The notes below the pieces were generated by a model. That model did not search any database, was not told where the DNA came from, and saw only the letters and a program-made list of their open reading frames with translations. This document shows, one piece after another, positions 50,679 through 61,279 of a stretch of 64,000 nucleotides of DNA (position 1 is the first letter of the stretch; every line of letters begins with the position of its first letter). Source of the stretch: Streptomyces sp. NBC_01198 (GTDB lineage Bacteria > Actinomycetota > Actinomycetes > Streptomycetales > Streptomycetaceae); assembly GCF_036010485.1 (NCBI RefSeq), contig NZ_CP108568.1, positions 6,742,001-6,806,000 of the forward strand, given 5' to 3'. Both the position numbers and the translations under genes were made by a program.

Positions 50679-51893
50679 GTGTCCCGCCGCCTCTTCACCT
50701 CGGAGTCCGTCACCGAGGGCCACCCCGACAAGATCGCTGACCAGATCAGCGACACGATCCTCGACGCACTCCTGACGGCCGACCCGACATCCCGGGTCGC
50801 CGTGGAGACGATGATCACGACCGGCCAGGTGCATATCGCGGGCGAGGTGACGACGACCGCCTACGCGGACATCGCCACCCTGGTACGCAACAAGATCCTC
50901 GACATCGGCTACGACTCGTCGAAGAAGGGCTTCGACGGCGCCTCCTGCGGCGTCTCGGTGTCCATCGGCGCGCAGTCCCCCGACATCGCGCAGGGCGTCG
51001 ACACCGCGTACGAGAAGCGGGTCGAGGGCGCCGCCGACGGCGACGACCTGGACAAGCAGGGCGCCGGCGACCAGGGCCTGATGTTCGGCTACGCCTCCGA
51101 CGAGACGCCCGAACTGATGCCGCTGCCGATCACCCTGGCCCACCGGCTCTCCCGGCGCCTCACCGAGGTCCGCAAGAACGGCACCATCCCGTATCTGCGC
51201 CCCGACGGGAAGACCCAGGTCACCATCGAGTACGACGGCGACAAGGCCGTCCGCCTCGACACCGTCGTGGTCTCCTCGCAGCACGCCTCCGACATCGACC
51301 TGGAGTCGCTGCTCGCCCCCGACATCCGCGAGTTCGTGGTGGAGGTCGAGCTCAAGGCGCTGCTCGACGACGGCATCAAGCTCGACACCGAGGGCTACAA
51401 GCTGCTGGTCAACCCGACCGGACGCTTCGAGATCGGCGGCCCGATGGGTGACGCGGGCCTCACCGGCCGGAAGATCATCATCGACACGTACGGCGGCATG
51501 GCCCGCCACGGCGGCGGTGCCTTCTCCGGCAAGGACCCGTCCAAGGTCGACCGCTCCGCCGCGTACGCGATGCGCTGGGTGGCCAAGAACGTGGTGGCGG
51601 CCGGCCTCGCCGCCCGCTGCGAGGTCCAGGTCGCCTACGCCATCGGCAAGGCGGAGCCGGTCGGGCTCTTCGTGGAGACGTTCGGCACGGAGAGTGTCGA
51701 CGTCGAGAAGATCGAGCAGGCCATCGGCCAGGTCTTCGACCTGCGGCCGGCCGCGATCATCCGCGATCTCGACCTGCTGCGGCCGATCTACGCGCAGACG
51801 GCGGCGTACGGGCACTTCGGCCGTGAGGTCCCCGACTTCACGTGGGAGCGCACCGACCGCGTCGACGCCCTCCGCCTGGCCGCGGGCCTCTAG
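50679..51893 (+). CDS. metK: S-adenosylmethionine synthase
   Basis: Makes S-adenosylmethionine from methionine and ATP. The 404-residue protein starts [18 protein letters not shown] and has the signature [12 protein letters not shown] and [19 protein letters not shown] segments (P-loop-like). The GTG has a strong AGGGAGCGAT. The 210-base upstream gap shows no SAM riboswitch fold that I could recognise. A long palindromic repeat follows the gene. Confidence 0.97.
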   Translation: MSRRLFTSESVTEGHPDKIADQISDTILDALLTADPTSRVAVETMITTGQVHIAGEVTTTAYADIATLVRNKILDIGYDSSKKGFDGASCGVSVSIGAQSPDIAQGVDTAYEKRVEGAADGDDLDKQGAGDQGLMFGYASDETPELMPLPITLAHRLSRRLTEVRKNGTIPYLRPDGKTQVTIEYDGDKAVRLDTVVVSSQHASDIDLESLLAPDIREFVVEVELKALLDDGIKLDTEGYKLLVNPTGRFEIGGPMGDAGLTGRKIIIDTYGGMARHGGGAFSGKDPSKVDRSAAYAMRWVAKNVVAAGLAARCEVQVAYAIGKAEPVGLFVETFGTESVDVEKIEQAIGQVFDLRPAAIIRDLDLLRPIYAQTAAYGHFGREVPDFTWERTDRVDALRLAAGL

Positions 51894-51960
51894 GCCCCCG
51901 GCGCCCCCGCCCCACCCGGCGCGGGGGCGCCCCGCTGCTCCCTCCGAGCCCCTGCGTGGG

Positions 51961-52130
51961 TGCCACTTGCGGTGGCGTTTCGCCTGCAGCACCGTCGTGG
52001 CTTGTCGCGCAGTTCCCCGCGCCCCCTGGTGGCTTGCCCTCTGCGCAGAGGGTGCGCGTTTTTCGCGGGCGCGGGGAACTGCGCGCTCAGCCCCCGTGGC
52101 GGGAAAGGCGCGACGCCACCGCAAGTGGCA
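51961..52130. repeat. Composite palindromic repeat between metK and priA
   Basis: Outer perfect 17-base arms (TGCCACTTGCGGTGGCG at 51961-51977 and its complement at 52114-52130) enclose inner arms of the GCGCAGTTCCCCGCGCCCC family (about 52003-52025 and 52068-52087). It fills most of the 298-base gap between metK and priA, where no gene was seen; a -10-like GTAAGAAT precedes priA. Confidence 0.9.
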
Positions 52131-52191
52131 ACCCCCTTAGGCGCCCCAGGACAAAAAACGTCGTGTCGGTGCGGTCTGTAAGAATCGGACG

Positions 52192-54255
52192 GTGACCGCC
52201 GAAGAAGGCCCTGCGCCCGAGCAGCTGGCTCTGATCCGCGCCACGGCGCGCGAAGCCAAGGCCAAACCCCGCACCTGGCGCGGAGCGCAGTTGGCCGAGG
52301 GGCTCCCGGTGGCGCGGGTGCTGGTCGACAAGGGGCTGCTGCACCTGGACCAGTTCTTCGACTACGCCGTACCCGCCGCGATGGACGCGGACGCCCAGCC
52401 CGGGGTCCGGGTGAGGGTGCGGTTCGGCGCCCGGGTGGTGAAGGGGCGCCGGGAGGGCGGCACCCTCCATGACGGCTTCGTCGTCGAGCGCCGGGCCGAC
52501 AGCGACTACACCGGCCCGCTCGCACCGCTGGCCCAGGTGCTGTCCGCCGAGGTCGTGCTGACCCCGTCGCTGCTGGCGCTGTGCCGGCAGGTCGCCGACC
52601 GTTACGCGGGCGCCCTCGCCGACGTCGTCCAGCTCGCCGTACCGCCGCGGATGGCCCGCGCCGAGCGGGACCCCTCGCCCGATCCGCTGCCGGCGCCGCC
52701 GGTGCCGGAGCCCGACAGCTGGGCCCGTTACGCCACCGGGCCCGCGTATCTGCAGGCCCTCGCCCGCGGCGACATCCCCCGGGCGGTCTGGCTGGCGCTG
52801 CCGGGTCCGCACTGGCCCGCCGAGCTGGCCCGCGCCATGGCGGCCACGCTCGCCTCGGGGCGCGGCGCGCTGGCCGTGCTGCCCGACGGGCGCTCCGTGG
52901 CCCGCGCCGACGCCGCACTCACCGACCTGCTCGGTGACGGCCGGCACGTGATGCTCACCGCCGACGCCGGCCCGGAGGAGCGGTATCGCCGCTGGCTGGC
53001 GGTCAGCCGGGGCGCGGTCCGCGCGGTCGTCGGCACCCGGGCGGCGATGTTCGCGCCCGTCGCCGACCTGGGCCTGGTCGCGCTCTGGGACGACGGCGAC
53101 TCCAGCCACGCGGAACCGCACGCCCCGCAGCCGCACGCCAGGGACGTCCTGCTGCTGCGGGCCGCGGAGGAGCGCACCGCCTTCCTGCTCGGCGGCCTCA
53201 CCGGCACCGTCGAAGGCGCGCAGCTCGTCGACAGCGGCTGGGCGCTGCCGCTGGCCGCCGCCCGCGAGCAGGTACGGGCCGCGGCGCCGCTGATCCGTAC
53301 CGTCGGCGACGCCGACCAGGCCAGGGACGCCGCCGCCCGCGCGGCCCGGCTGCCCTCGCTGGCCTGGCAGGTCACCCGTGACGCCCTCGCCCGCGGCCCG
53401 GTCCTCGTCCAGGTGCCCAGGCGCGGCTACGTCCCCAGGCTCGCCTGCGACTCCTGCCGCGCGGCCGCCAGGTGCGCGGCCTGCGCCGGTCCGCTGGAGC
53501 TGCGTGACAAGGGTGGTACGCCGTCCTGCGGGTGGTGCGGGCGGCCCGCGGCCGACTGGCACTGCCAGGAGTGCGGCGGGTTCCGGCTGCGGGCCCAGGT
53601 GGTGGGGGCCAGGCGGACCGCGGAGGAGCTGGGCCAGGCCTTCCCCAAGGTGCCGGTGCGGACCTCGGGGCGCGACACCGTGCTCGCCTCGGTCGGCGCC
53701 GCGCCCGCCCTGGTCATCGCCACGCCGGGCGCCGAGCCGGTGGCCGACGCCCCCGGCTACGCGGCCGCCCTGCTGCTCGACGGCTGGGCGCTGCTCAGCC
53801 GGCCCGACCTGCGCGCCGGGGAGGAGGCGCTGCGCCGCTGGGCCGCGGCGGCCGCGCTGGTGCGCTCGGCGGAGGAGGGCGGCACGGTGCTGGTGCTCGC
53901 CGAGCCGACGCTGCGGCCCGTGCAGGCGCTCGTACGGTGGGATCCGGCCGGGCACGCGGTGCGCGAACTGGCCGAACGCGCCGAGCTGCGCTTCCCGCCG
54001 GTGTCGCGGATGGCGTCGGTCAGCGGACCGGCCGCCGCCGTGGCCGAGCTCCTCGCACTGGTGCGGCTGCCGCCAGGCACCGACCAGCTCGGGCCGGTGC
54101 CGACGCCGTCCGGCGGCGAACGCCTGCTGCTGCGCGTCCCCCCGGGGAACGGCGCCGCGCTGGCCGCGGCGCTCAAGTCCGGGCAGGTGGCCCGTGCCAC
54201 CCGGGGCGGCGGCGACCCGGTCGCCGTCCGCCTCGACCCGACGGACATCGGGTAG
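52192..54255 (+). CDS. priA: PriA-like primosomal protein lacking helicase motifs
   Basis: Primosomal protein N' homologue involved in replication restart. The 687-residue protein keeps the N-terminal DNA-binding domain (LDQFFDYAVP, VRVRFGARVVKGR), the four-pair zinc cluster (CDSC, CAAC, CGWC, CQEC) and the C-terminal PriA domain (FPPVSRMASV). The Walker A lysine loop is absent (the region reads LPGPHWPAELARAMAATL) and the DEEH box reads LWDDGDSSHAEP, so helicase activity is unlikely. The same degeneration is recalled in other actinobacterial PriA proteins. The GTG lies after a -10-like sequence and may be leaderless. Confidence 0.92.
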   Translation: MTAEEGPAPEQLALIRATAREAKAKPRTWRGAQLAEGLPVARVLVDKGLLHLDQFFDYAVPAAMDADAQPGVRVRVRFGARVVKGRREGGTLHDGFVVERRADSDYTGPLAPLAQVLSAEVVLTPSLLALCRQVADRYAGALADVVQLAVPPRMARAERDPSPDPLPAPPVPEPDSWARYATGPAYLQALARGDIPRAVWLALPGPHWPAELARAMAATLASGRGALAVLPDGRSVARADAALTDLLGDGRHVMLTADAGPEERYRRWLAVSRGAVRAVVGTRAAMFAPVADLGLVALWDDGDSSHAEPHAPQPHARDVLLLRAAEERTAFLLGGLTGTVEGAQLVDSGWALPLAAAREQVRAAAPLIRTVGDADQARDAAARAARLPSLAWQVTRDALARGPVLVQVPRRGYVPRLACDSCRAAARCAACAGPLELRDKGGTPSCGWCGRPAADWHCQECGGFRLRAQVVGARRTAEELGQAFPKVPVRTSGRDTVLASVGAAPALVIATPGAEPVADAPGYAAALLLDGWALLSRPDLRAGEEALRRWAAAAALVRSAEEGGTVLVLAEPTLRPVQALVRWDPAGHAVRELAERAELRFPPVSRMASVSGPAAAVAELLALVRLPPGTDQLGPVPTPSGGERLLLRVPPGNGAALAAALKSGQVARATRGGGDPVAVRLDPTDIG

Positions 54256-54317
54256 CCCGCCCCCCCGTTCCGGGCGACGGGGCGACGGGGCGGCGGGGCA
54301 GCAGGGAGTCCGGCGGC

Positions 54318-54890
<573 letters not shown>

Positions 54891-54891
54891 C

Positions 54892-54897
54892 TAGAAT
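54892..54897 (+). promoter_or_regulatory. -10 element (TAGAAT) for def
   Basis: TAGAAT lies 35 bases before the def start and suits a HrdB-type -10. No convincing -35 was found at 17-18 bases. Confidence 0.4.
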
Positions 54898-54932
54898 CGG
54901 CAGCCGTCCCCGTCCGGCAGGAGAAGCCCCCC

Positions 54933-55478
54933 GTGACCGTCAAGCCCATCCGCCTGTTCGGTGACCCGGTGCTGCGCATGACCGCGCAGCCGGTCACGAC
55001 CTTCGACGCGGAACTGCGGACCCTGGTCAAGGACCTGACCGAGACGATGCAGGCCGCCCCGGGCGCGGGCCTGGCCGCTCCGCAACTGGGCGTGTCGCTG
55101 CGGGTGTTCACCTACTTCGTGGACGGCGAGCTGGGCCATCTGATCAACCCGGAGCTGACCTTGACCGAGGAGGAGCAGGACGGCCCCGAGGGCTGCCTGT
55201 CGCTGCCCGGGCTGAGGTACGACTGCCGGCGGGCGTTCGGCGTGGTCGCCCGGGGCGTCGACATGTGGGGCGAGCCGGTCACCGTGGAGGGCACGCAGCG
55301 GCTGGCCCGCTGCATCCAGCACGAGACCGACCACCTGGACGGCATCATCTTCGTCGACCGGCTCGATCCCGAGCAGCGGGCGGCGGCGATGCTGGCGATC
55401 CAGCAGGCCGAGTGGGCGGGGGAGTCCGCGCCGCAGGTCAGGATCTCCCCGCACGGCACGCCGGGCCTTGCTCTGTGA
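54933..55478 (+). CDS. def: Peptide deformylase
   Basis: Removes the formyl group from nascent proteins. The 181-residue metalloenzyme has all three motifs: [19 protein letters not shown] (Cys ligand) and QHETDHLDG (two His ligands and catalytic Glu). GTG ([15 protein letters not shown]) is chosen with GGAG 9 bases upstream. It is followed 31 bases later by fmt, with which it works in the formylation-deformylation cycle. Confidence 0.97.
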   Translation: MTVKPIRLFGDPVLRMTAQPVTTFDAELRTLVKDLTETMQAAPGAGLAAPQLGVSLRVFTYFVDGELGHLINPELTLTEEEQDGPEGCLSLPGLRYDCRRAFGVVARGVDMWGEPVTVEGTQRLARCIQHETDHLDGIIFVDRLDPEQRAAAMLAIQQAEWAGESAPQVRISPHGTPGLAL

Positions 55479-55509
55479 CACCGTCGATCCGAGAGGCACA
55501 CCCCGCACG

Positions 55510-56442
55510 ATGAAGCTCGTCTTCGCCGGCACCCCCGAGGTCGCCGTACCCGCGCTCGACGCCCTGATCGCCTCCGGGCGGCACGAGGTCGCCGCCGTCG
55601 TGACCCGGCCGGACGCGACGGCGGGCCGCGGGCGCAAGCTCGTCGCCAGCCCCGTCGCCGAGCGGGCGGCGGCCGCCGGGATCGAGGTGCTCAAGCCGGC
55701 CAGGCCCCGGGACGAGGACTTCCTCGCCCGGCTGCGGGAGATCGCCCCCGACTGCTGCCCGGTCGTCGCCTACGGTGCGCTGCTGCCCAAGGTCGCGCTC
55801 GACGTGCCCGCCCGCGGCTGGGTCAACCTGCACTTCTCGCTGCTGCCTGCCTGGCGGGGCGCCGCCCCGGTGCAGCACTCGGTGATGGCCGGCGACGAGG
55901 TCACCGGGGCGTCGACCTTCCTGATCGAGCAGGGGCTCGACTCCGGCCCGGTCTACGGGGTCGTCACGGAGGAGATCCGCGGCACCGACACCAGCGGCGA
56001 CCTGCTGGGACGGCTCGCGGTGAGCGGGGCGGGACTGCTGGTGGCCACCATGGACGGCATCGAGGACGGGCGGCTGTCCGCGAGGCCGCAGCCCGACGAG
56101 GGCATCACGGTGGCGCCCAAGATCACCGTCGAGGACGCGGCCGTCGACTGGGCGGCGCCCGCGCTGCGGGTCGACCGCCTGGTCAGGGGCTGCACTCCGG
56201 CGCCCGGCGCCTGGACCCTCATCAACGGTGAGCGCCTCAAGCTCGGCCCCGTCTCCCCGGCGCCCGAGCGTACGGACCTGGCACCTGGTGAGCTGTCGGC
56301 CGGCAAGAACGCCGTGCACGTCGGCACCGGGAGCCACGCGGTGCTGCTCGGCGAGGTCCAGCCCCAGGGCAAGAAGCGGATGCCCGCCGCCGACTGGGCC
56401 CGCGGCACCCACCTGCCCGCGGGCACGGTCCTCGGCCGCTAG
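55510..56442 (+). CDS. fmt: Methionyl-tRNA formyltransferase
   Basis: Formylates initiator Met-tRNA. The 310-residue protein begins [20 protein letters not shown] and contains the catalytic [20 protein letters not shown] segment and the GLDSGPV aspartate region, then a C-terminal OB-like tRNA-binding domain. The ATG has GAGAGG upstream. It sits in the conserved def-fmt-rsmB order. Confidence 0.96.
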   Translation: MKLVFAGTPEVAVPALDALIASGRHEVAAVVTRPDATAGRGRKLVASPVAERAAAAGIEVLKPARPRDEDFLARLREIAPDCCPVVAYGALLPKVALDVPARGWVNLHFSLLPAWRGAAPVQHSVMAGDEVTGASTFLIEQGLDSGPVYGVVTEEIRGTDTSGDLLGRLAVSGAGLLVATMDGIEDGRLSARPQPDEGITVAPKITVEDAAVDWAAPALRVDRLVRGCTPAPGAWTLINGERLKLGPVSPAPERTDLAPGELSAGKNAVHVGTGSHAVLLGEVQPQGKKRMPAADWARGTHLPAGTVLGR

Positions 56443-56540
56443 GCGGTGCCGGGCGCCGGGGCCGGACGCCGGGGCCAGCGGCCCTGTGCCGGACAAGGCC
56501 CGGCGCCCAGGACGTAGGCTGGCCGGGGTCGAGGACGAGG

Positions 56541-58010
56541 ATGCGGAGCACATTGAACGTGAAAGACCAGCAGCGCCGCCCACAGGGCACACCGTACCGG
56601 CGCCCGCAGCGGGACCCGGTACGGGTGCTCGCGTTCGAGGCGCTGCGGGCCGTCGACGAGCGGGACGCCTACGCCAACCTCGTGCTGCCGGGGCTGCTGC
56701 GTGCCGCCGAGCGGGAAGCGGTGGCCAAGGGCCGGGAGTTCGACCGGCGGGACGCGGCGCTCGCGACGGAACTGGTCTACGGCACGCTGCGGCACCAGGG
56801 GACGTACGACGCGGTGCTCGCCGCCTGCGTGGACCGGCCGCTGCGCGAGGTCGACCCTCCGGTGCTCGACGTCCTGGCCCTGGGGGCGCACCAGCTGCTC
56901 GCGACCCGGATCCCGGCCCACGCGGCGGTCTCCGCGACCGTCGACCTGGCACGGGTGGTGCTGGGGGAGGGCCGGGCGCGCTTCGTCAACGCCGTGCTGC
57001 GGCGGGTCGCCGCGCAGGACCTGGCCGGCTGGCTCGACCAGGTGGCGCCGCCCTACGACGAGGACGCAGAGCAGCACCTCGCCGTCGTGCACTCGCACCC
57101 CCGGTGGGTCGTCTCCGCGCTGTGGGACGCGCTCGGCGGCGGCCGGGCCGGCATCGAGGACCTGCTGACCGCCGACAACGAGCGGCCCGAGGTCACGCTG
57201 GTGGCCCGGCCCGGCAGGGCCACGGCCGCCGAGCTCGCCGCGTCGCTGCCCGACGGCTCGACCGAGCCGGGCCGCTGGTCGCCCTACGCCGTACGCCTCG
57301 CCGAAGGCGGCGACCCCGCCGCGGTGGACGCGGTACGCGAGGGCCGGGCGGGCGTCCAGGACGAGGGCAGCCAGCTGGTGGCCGCCGCGCTGGCCGCGGT
57401 GCCGCTCGCCGGCCGCGACGAGCGCTGGCTCGACGGATGCGCCGGGCCCGGCGGCAAGGCCGCCCTGCTGGCCGGACTCGCGGCCGGGCGCGGTGCCACG
57501 CTGGTCGCCGCGGAGAAGCAGCCGCACCGGGCGAGGCTGGTGTCCCGCGCGCTGGCCGGCAATCCCGGCCCCTACCAGGTCGTGGTGGCCGACGGTACGC
57601 GTCCCGCGTGGGCGCCGGGGTCCTTCGACCGGGTGCTGGTCGACGTGCCCTGCACCGGTCTGGGCGCGCTGCGCCGCAGGCCCGAGGCGCGGTGGCGGCG
57701 GCGCGAGCAGGACGTGAAGAACTTCGCGCCCCTGCAGCGCGGGCTGCTTGCGGAGGCGTTGCGCGCGGTGCGGGTGGGCGGGGTCGTGGCCTACGCCACC
57801 TGCTCGCCGCATCCGGCCGAGACCGCCGCGGTCGTCCGGGACGTCCTCGGTGCGGCCTCCGCCTCCGGCGACGGTGCCGCCGACTGGCTCGACGCCCGCC
57901 CCTTCTTCCCGGGCGTCCCCTCCCTGGGCCCCGGCCCCGACGTCCAGCTCTGGCCCCACCTCCACGGCACGGACGCGATGTATCTCTCCCTCCTCCGCCG
58001 CACCGCCTGA
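56541..58010 (+). CDS. rsmB: 16S rRNA m5C967 methyltransferase RsmB
   Basis: Methylates C967 of 16S rRNA using SAM. The 489-residue protein has an N-terminal NusB-like domain (about 28-170, LATELVYGTLRHQGTYD, FVNAVLRRVA) and a C-terminal Rossmann methyltransferase domain (WLDGCAGPGGKAALLAGLA, VDVPCTGLGALRRRPEARW with the first catalytic Cys, and YATCSPHPAE with the second). The ATG is chosen; a GTG at 56559 is also possible. A composite repeat follows. Confidence 0.95.
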   Translation: MRSTLNVKDQQRRPQGTPYRRPQRDPVRVLAFEALRAVDERDAYANLVLPGLLRAAEREAVAKGREFDRRDAALATELVYGTLRHQGTYDAVLAACVDRPLREVDPPVLDVLALGAHQLLATRIPAHAAVSATVDLARVVLGEGRARFVNAVLRRVAAQDLAGWLDQVAPPYDEDAEQHLAVVHSHPRWVVSALWDALGGGRAGIEDLLTADNERPEVTLVARPGRATAAELAASLPDGSTEPGRWSPYAVRLAEGGDPAAVDAVREGRAGVQDEGSQLVAAALAAVPLAGRDERWLDGCAGPGGKAALLAGLAAGRGATLVAAEKQPHRARLVSRALAGNPGPYQVVVADGTRPAWAPGSFDRVLVDVPCTGLGALRRRPEARWRRREQDVKNFAPLQRGLLAEALRAVRVGGVVAYATCSPHPAETAAVVRDVLGAASASGDGAADWLDARPFFPGVPSLGPGPDVQLWPHLHGTDAMYLSLLRRTA

Positions 58011-58038
58011 GCCTGCGGCCCGCGCTCCCGGGGGTGAG

Positions 58039-58207
58039 TGCCACCTGCGGTGAGCGTCCGCCTGCCGCGCCGTCGTGGCTAGTCGCGCAGTTCCCCGCGC
58101 CCCTGACAAACGCTCACCCTCTGCCCACAGGCCAAGCCCCCAGGGGCGCGGGGAACTGCGCGCTCAGCCCGGGACGCCGGAAGGAGGCGCCGCCACCGCA
58201 GGTGGCA
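58039..58207. repeat. Composite palindromic repeat between rsmB and the MMPL gene
   Basis: Outer 14-base arms TGCCACCTGCGGTG (58039-58052) and complement (58194-58207) enclose inner arms of the GCGCAGTTCCCCGCGCCCC family (about 58083-58104 and 58141-58161). Same architecture as the element after metK. It lies between convergent genes. Confidence 0.9.
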
Positions 58208-58213
58208 CCCCCC

Positions 58214-60319
58214 TCAGGGGTGCGGGGAGGTGCGCGTCAGGTGTGAGGGGAGCCAGATGCGGTCACCCAGGTCGAGCGCAATCGCAGAGACCAGCACCGA
58301 CCGCACGACAAACGTGTCGAGCAGCACCCCGAAAGCCACGGCGAAGCCGATCTCCGCGAAGCCCACCACCGGCAGTGTGCCGAGCACGGCGAACGTCCCG
58401 GCCAGCACCAGACCGGCCGAGGTGATGACGCCGCCGGTGGCGGCGAGCCCGGTGCGCACCCCCTCCCGCGTGCCCAGCGCAGCGCTCTCCTCCCGGATAC
58501 GGGTCATCAGGAAGATGTTGTAGTCGATGCCGAGGGCGACCAGGAAGACGAACACGAACAGCGGGAAGGCGGTGTCCTCGCCGGCGTATCCGAGGACGTG
58601 CCGGAAGACGAGGGAGCTGACGCCGAGCGCCGCGGCGAAGGACAGCACCACCGTCGCGATCAGTACCAGCGGTGCGACCAGGGCGCGCAGCAGCAGCCCC
58701 AGGATCACCAGCACGACCAGCAGGATCAGCGGGATGAGCAGCTTGTCGTCCCGGGTGGACGCGTGCGCGGTGTCCTTCTGGACGGCGGTGCCGCCGCCGA
58801 CCTCGGCGTCGGCGCCGGGGATCTTGTGCAGGGCGGCGCGCGCCCGGCCCACGGTGGCGGCCGCGGCCTTGCTGTCGGGGCGGTCGGCGAGGGTGGCCTC
58901 CAGGTAGACCCGGCCGTTCTTCTGGGTGGTGATGCCCTGCGGGGTGCCGACGGAGGCGGGGACGACGCCCGGGAGCGCCCGGAGCGCGGCGCCCACCTGG
59001 GCGGCGGTGCCCGCGCTGGCGACGACGACCATCGGCTGGCCGCCGCCGGCCGGGAAGTAGCGGTCCTGGACGCGCTGCCCGACGACCGAGTCGGGGGTGT
59101 TGGTGAAGGTGTCCGCACCGGACAGGCCGTCTGCCTTGAGGGCGAAGAGGCCGAGGGCGAGCCCGCCGAGCACCACCACCGTGGTCACCCAGACCATGCG
59201 CGGCCGGACGCTGATCCGGCCGCCGATCCGCGCCCACACCCCGGTCCTGGTCGGCTCGGGGGTGCCGACGTGCGGGACGGCCGGCCAGAAGACCCAGCGC
59301 CCGACGATCACCAGCAGCGCGGGGAAGAGCGTGATCATCGCGAGCAGGGCGACCGCGACGCCGACCGCGGCGACCGGCCCGAGGCCCGAGGTGGAGTTCA
59401 TGTCCGCGGCCAGCAGGCACAGCATGCTCAGCGCGACGGTCGCCGCGCTGGCGATGACCGCGGGGCCTGCCCGGTGCAGGGCGAGCGCCATCGCCTCGTG
59501 CCGGTCGTCGTGGCGGCGCAGTTCCTCCCGGTAGCGGGCCACCAGCAGCAGCGCGTAGTCCGTACCGGCGCCGAAGACCAGCACGGTGAGGATGCCCGCG
59601 CTCTGCCCGTTGACCACCAGGCCTGCGTGCCTGGCCAGCAGGTAGATGAGCGCCTCGGCGGTGAAGAGGGCCGCGACCACCGAGAGCACCGGCATCAGCA
59701 GCAGGCTGAGGCTGCGGTAGGTGATCAGCAGGATCACCACGACCACGCCGAGTGCCGCATAGAGCAGGGTGCCGTCGATGCCGGCGAAGGCCTTGCTGGA
59801 GTCGGCGGCGTAACCGCCGGGCCCGGTGATGTGCGCCTGGAGCCCGCCGGAGTCCTTCGTCGCGGTGGCCCGCAGGTCGTCGACCGCGTCCTGGAGCGAG
59901 GTCCAGCCGCTCTTCTCGACGGTGATCGGCACGATGACCTGGGCGGCGCGCGGCGCCGCCTTGCGGTCGAGCAGCGGGCCGACGGTTCGGGTGCCGGTGA
60001 TGCCGTGGGCGGTCATCGCGCGCATCGTGGCGGTGTTCCGGCCGATGGCGGCGACATCGGCCGGGGTGAGGCCGCCGGGCCGGGTGTAGACGATCACCGC
60101 GGGGGAGGTCTCGGGGACGAAGTCCTTCTGGAGGGCGAGGACCTTGGTCGACTCCGCCTTGCCCGGCAGCCAGCTGGCCGCGTCGTTCTTCTCCGCGTCC
60201 GTCAGCTTCTGCGCTAGCGGCGCGAGCGCCACCAGCACGATCAGCCACAGCGCCAGGACGACCCATTTGCCGCGCCGCCCGCACACCAGGTGTGCCATCC
60301 GTCCCGCTCCGCCCGCCAT
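58214..60319 (-). CDS. MMPL/RND-type membrane transporter
   Basis: A 701-residue RND-superfamily protein of the actinobacterial MMPL group. It has about 12 membrane helices in two blocks, an extracytoplasmic loop after TM1, and the signature segments [16 protein letters not shown] and [15 protein letters not shown] with charged residues of the proton pathway. Substrate is probably a lipid or hydrophobic compound but cannot be told. The ATG preceded by GGGGGA 8 bases upstream is chosen; a second ATG seven codons later is possible. It is divergent from rpe across 204 bases that contain no further gene. Confidence 0.9.
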   Translation of the reverse strand: MAGGAGRMAHLVCGRRGKWVVLALWLIVLVALAPLAQKLTDAEKNDAASWLPGKAESTKVLALQKDFVPETSPAVIVYTRPGGLTPADVAAIGRNTATMRAMTAHGITGTRTVGPLLDRKAAPRAAQVIVPITVEKSGWTSLQDAVDDLRATATKDSGGLQAHITGPGGYAADSSKAFAGIDGTLLYAALGVVVVILLITYRSLSLLLMPVLSVVAALFTAEALIYLLARHAGLVVNGQSAGILTVLVFGAGTDYALLLVARYREELRRHDDRHEAMALALHRAGPAVIASAATVALSMLCLLAADMNSTSGLGPVAAVGVAVALLAMITLFPALLVIVGRWVFWPAVPHVGTPEPTRTGVWARIGGRISVRPRMVWVTTVVVLGGLALGLFALKADGLSGADTFTNTPDSVVGQRVQDRYFPAGGGQPMVVVASAGTAAQVGAALRALPGVVPASVGTPQGITTQKNGRVYLEATLADRPDSKAAAATVGRARAALHKIPGADAEVGGGTAVQKDTAHASTRDDKLLIPLILLVVLVILGLLLRALVAPLVLIATVVLSFAAALGVSSLVFRHVLGYAGEDTAFPLFVFVFLVALGIDYNIFLMTRIREESAALGTREGVRTGLAATGGVITSAGLVLAGTFAVLGTLPVVGFAEIGFAVAFGVLLDTFVVRSVLVSAIALDLGDRIWLPSHLTRTSPHP

Positions 60320-60523
60320 CCGCGTGATCCCCCAGATCCGCTCGGTGGTGCCCCCGTGCCCCCCGGTGCGTGTGCGGCGGAGGGCGGCAGGGCCACAGCA
60401 TCGCACCGGCGTGCGCTTCCCGTCCGGGAGTTCGCGGATGCGCCAGGAGCCGGTCACGCAGCGCGTTCGGCGGGGCGGTGGACCGGGTTTTCCCGGGGGT
60501 CCGGGATCTGGTTTGCTGGGCGT

Positions 60524-61189
60524 ATGAGCGTGCAGATCAGCCCCAGCATCCTTTCCGCGGACTTCGCCCGGCTCGCCGAGGAGGCGAAGGCCGTCGAGGG
60601 CGCTGACTGGCTCCATGTCGACGTGATGGACAACCACTTCGTGCCGAACCTGACGCTGGGTCTGCCGGTCGTGGAGTCGCTGCGCAAGGCGACGGGTACG
60701 CCACTCGACTGCCATCTGATGATCGAGAACCCGGACCGCTGGGCGCCGGCCTACGTCGAGGCGGGCGCCTCCTCGGTGACCTTCCACGCCGAGGCGGCCG
60801 CCGCCCCGGTCCGTATCGCCCGGGAGATCCGCGCCAAGGGCGCCCGCGCCGCGATGGCACTCAGGCCCGCCACGGCGATCGAGCCGTACGAGGACCTGCT
60901 GCCGGAGCTGGACATGCTGCTGATCATGACCATCGAGCCGGGCTTCGGCGGCCAGCAGTTCCTGGACATCATGCTGCCCAAGATCCGCCGCACCCGGGCG
61001 CTGATCGAACGGCACGGTCTCGACCTGTGGCTGCAGGTGGACGGCGGGGTGTCCGCCGAGACCATCGAGCGCTGCGCCGAGGCGGGCGCCGACAACTTCG
61101 TGGCCGGCACCGCGGTCTACGGCGCCGACGACCCGGCGGCGGCGGTACGGGCGTTGCGCGAGCAGGCCGCCGGGGTCCACCGGCACTGA
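60524..61189 (+). CDS. rpe: Ribulose-phosphate 3-epimerase
   Basis: Interconverts ribulose 5-phosphate and xylulose 5-phosphate in the pentose phosphate pathway. The 221-residue TIM-barrel protein has [51 protein letters not shown] and LWLQVDGGV with the metal and catalytic residues. The ATG follows no clear Shine-Dalgarno. It precedes a SorC-type sugar regulator, as in many streptomycetes. Confidence 0.96.
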   Translation: MSVQISPSILSADFARLAEEAKAVEGADWLHVDVMDNHFVPNLTLGLPVVESLRKATGTPLDCHLMIENPDRWAPAYVEAGASSVTFHAEAAAAPVRIAREIRAKGARAAMALRPATAIEPYEDLLPELDMLLIMTIEPGFGGQQFLDIMLPKIRRTRALIERHGLDLWLQVDGGVSAETIERCAEAGADNFVAGTAVYGADDPAAAVRALREQAAGVHRH

Positions 61190-61279
61190 CCGCGGACCTT
61201 TGGGCTACGCGCCCGTAACCCCCGGCGTCTGCGAGGATGGGCAGGGAGCCGATCAGCTGGGCAACTGGGGAGAACCGAC

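Noticed and set aside
58263-60401. A second long frame antisense-coincident with the MMPL gene
   Set aside because: It overlaps the MMPL gene in another frame, lacks hydrophobic segments, and is Arg/Pro-rich as expected for a shadow.
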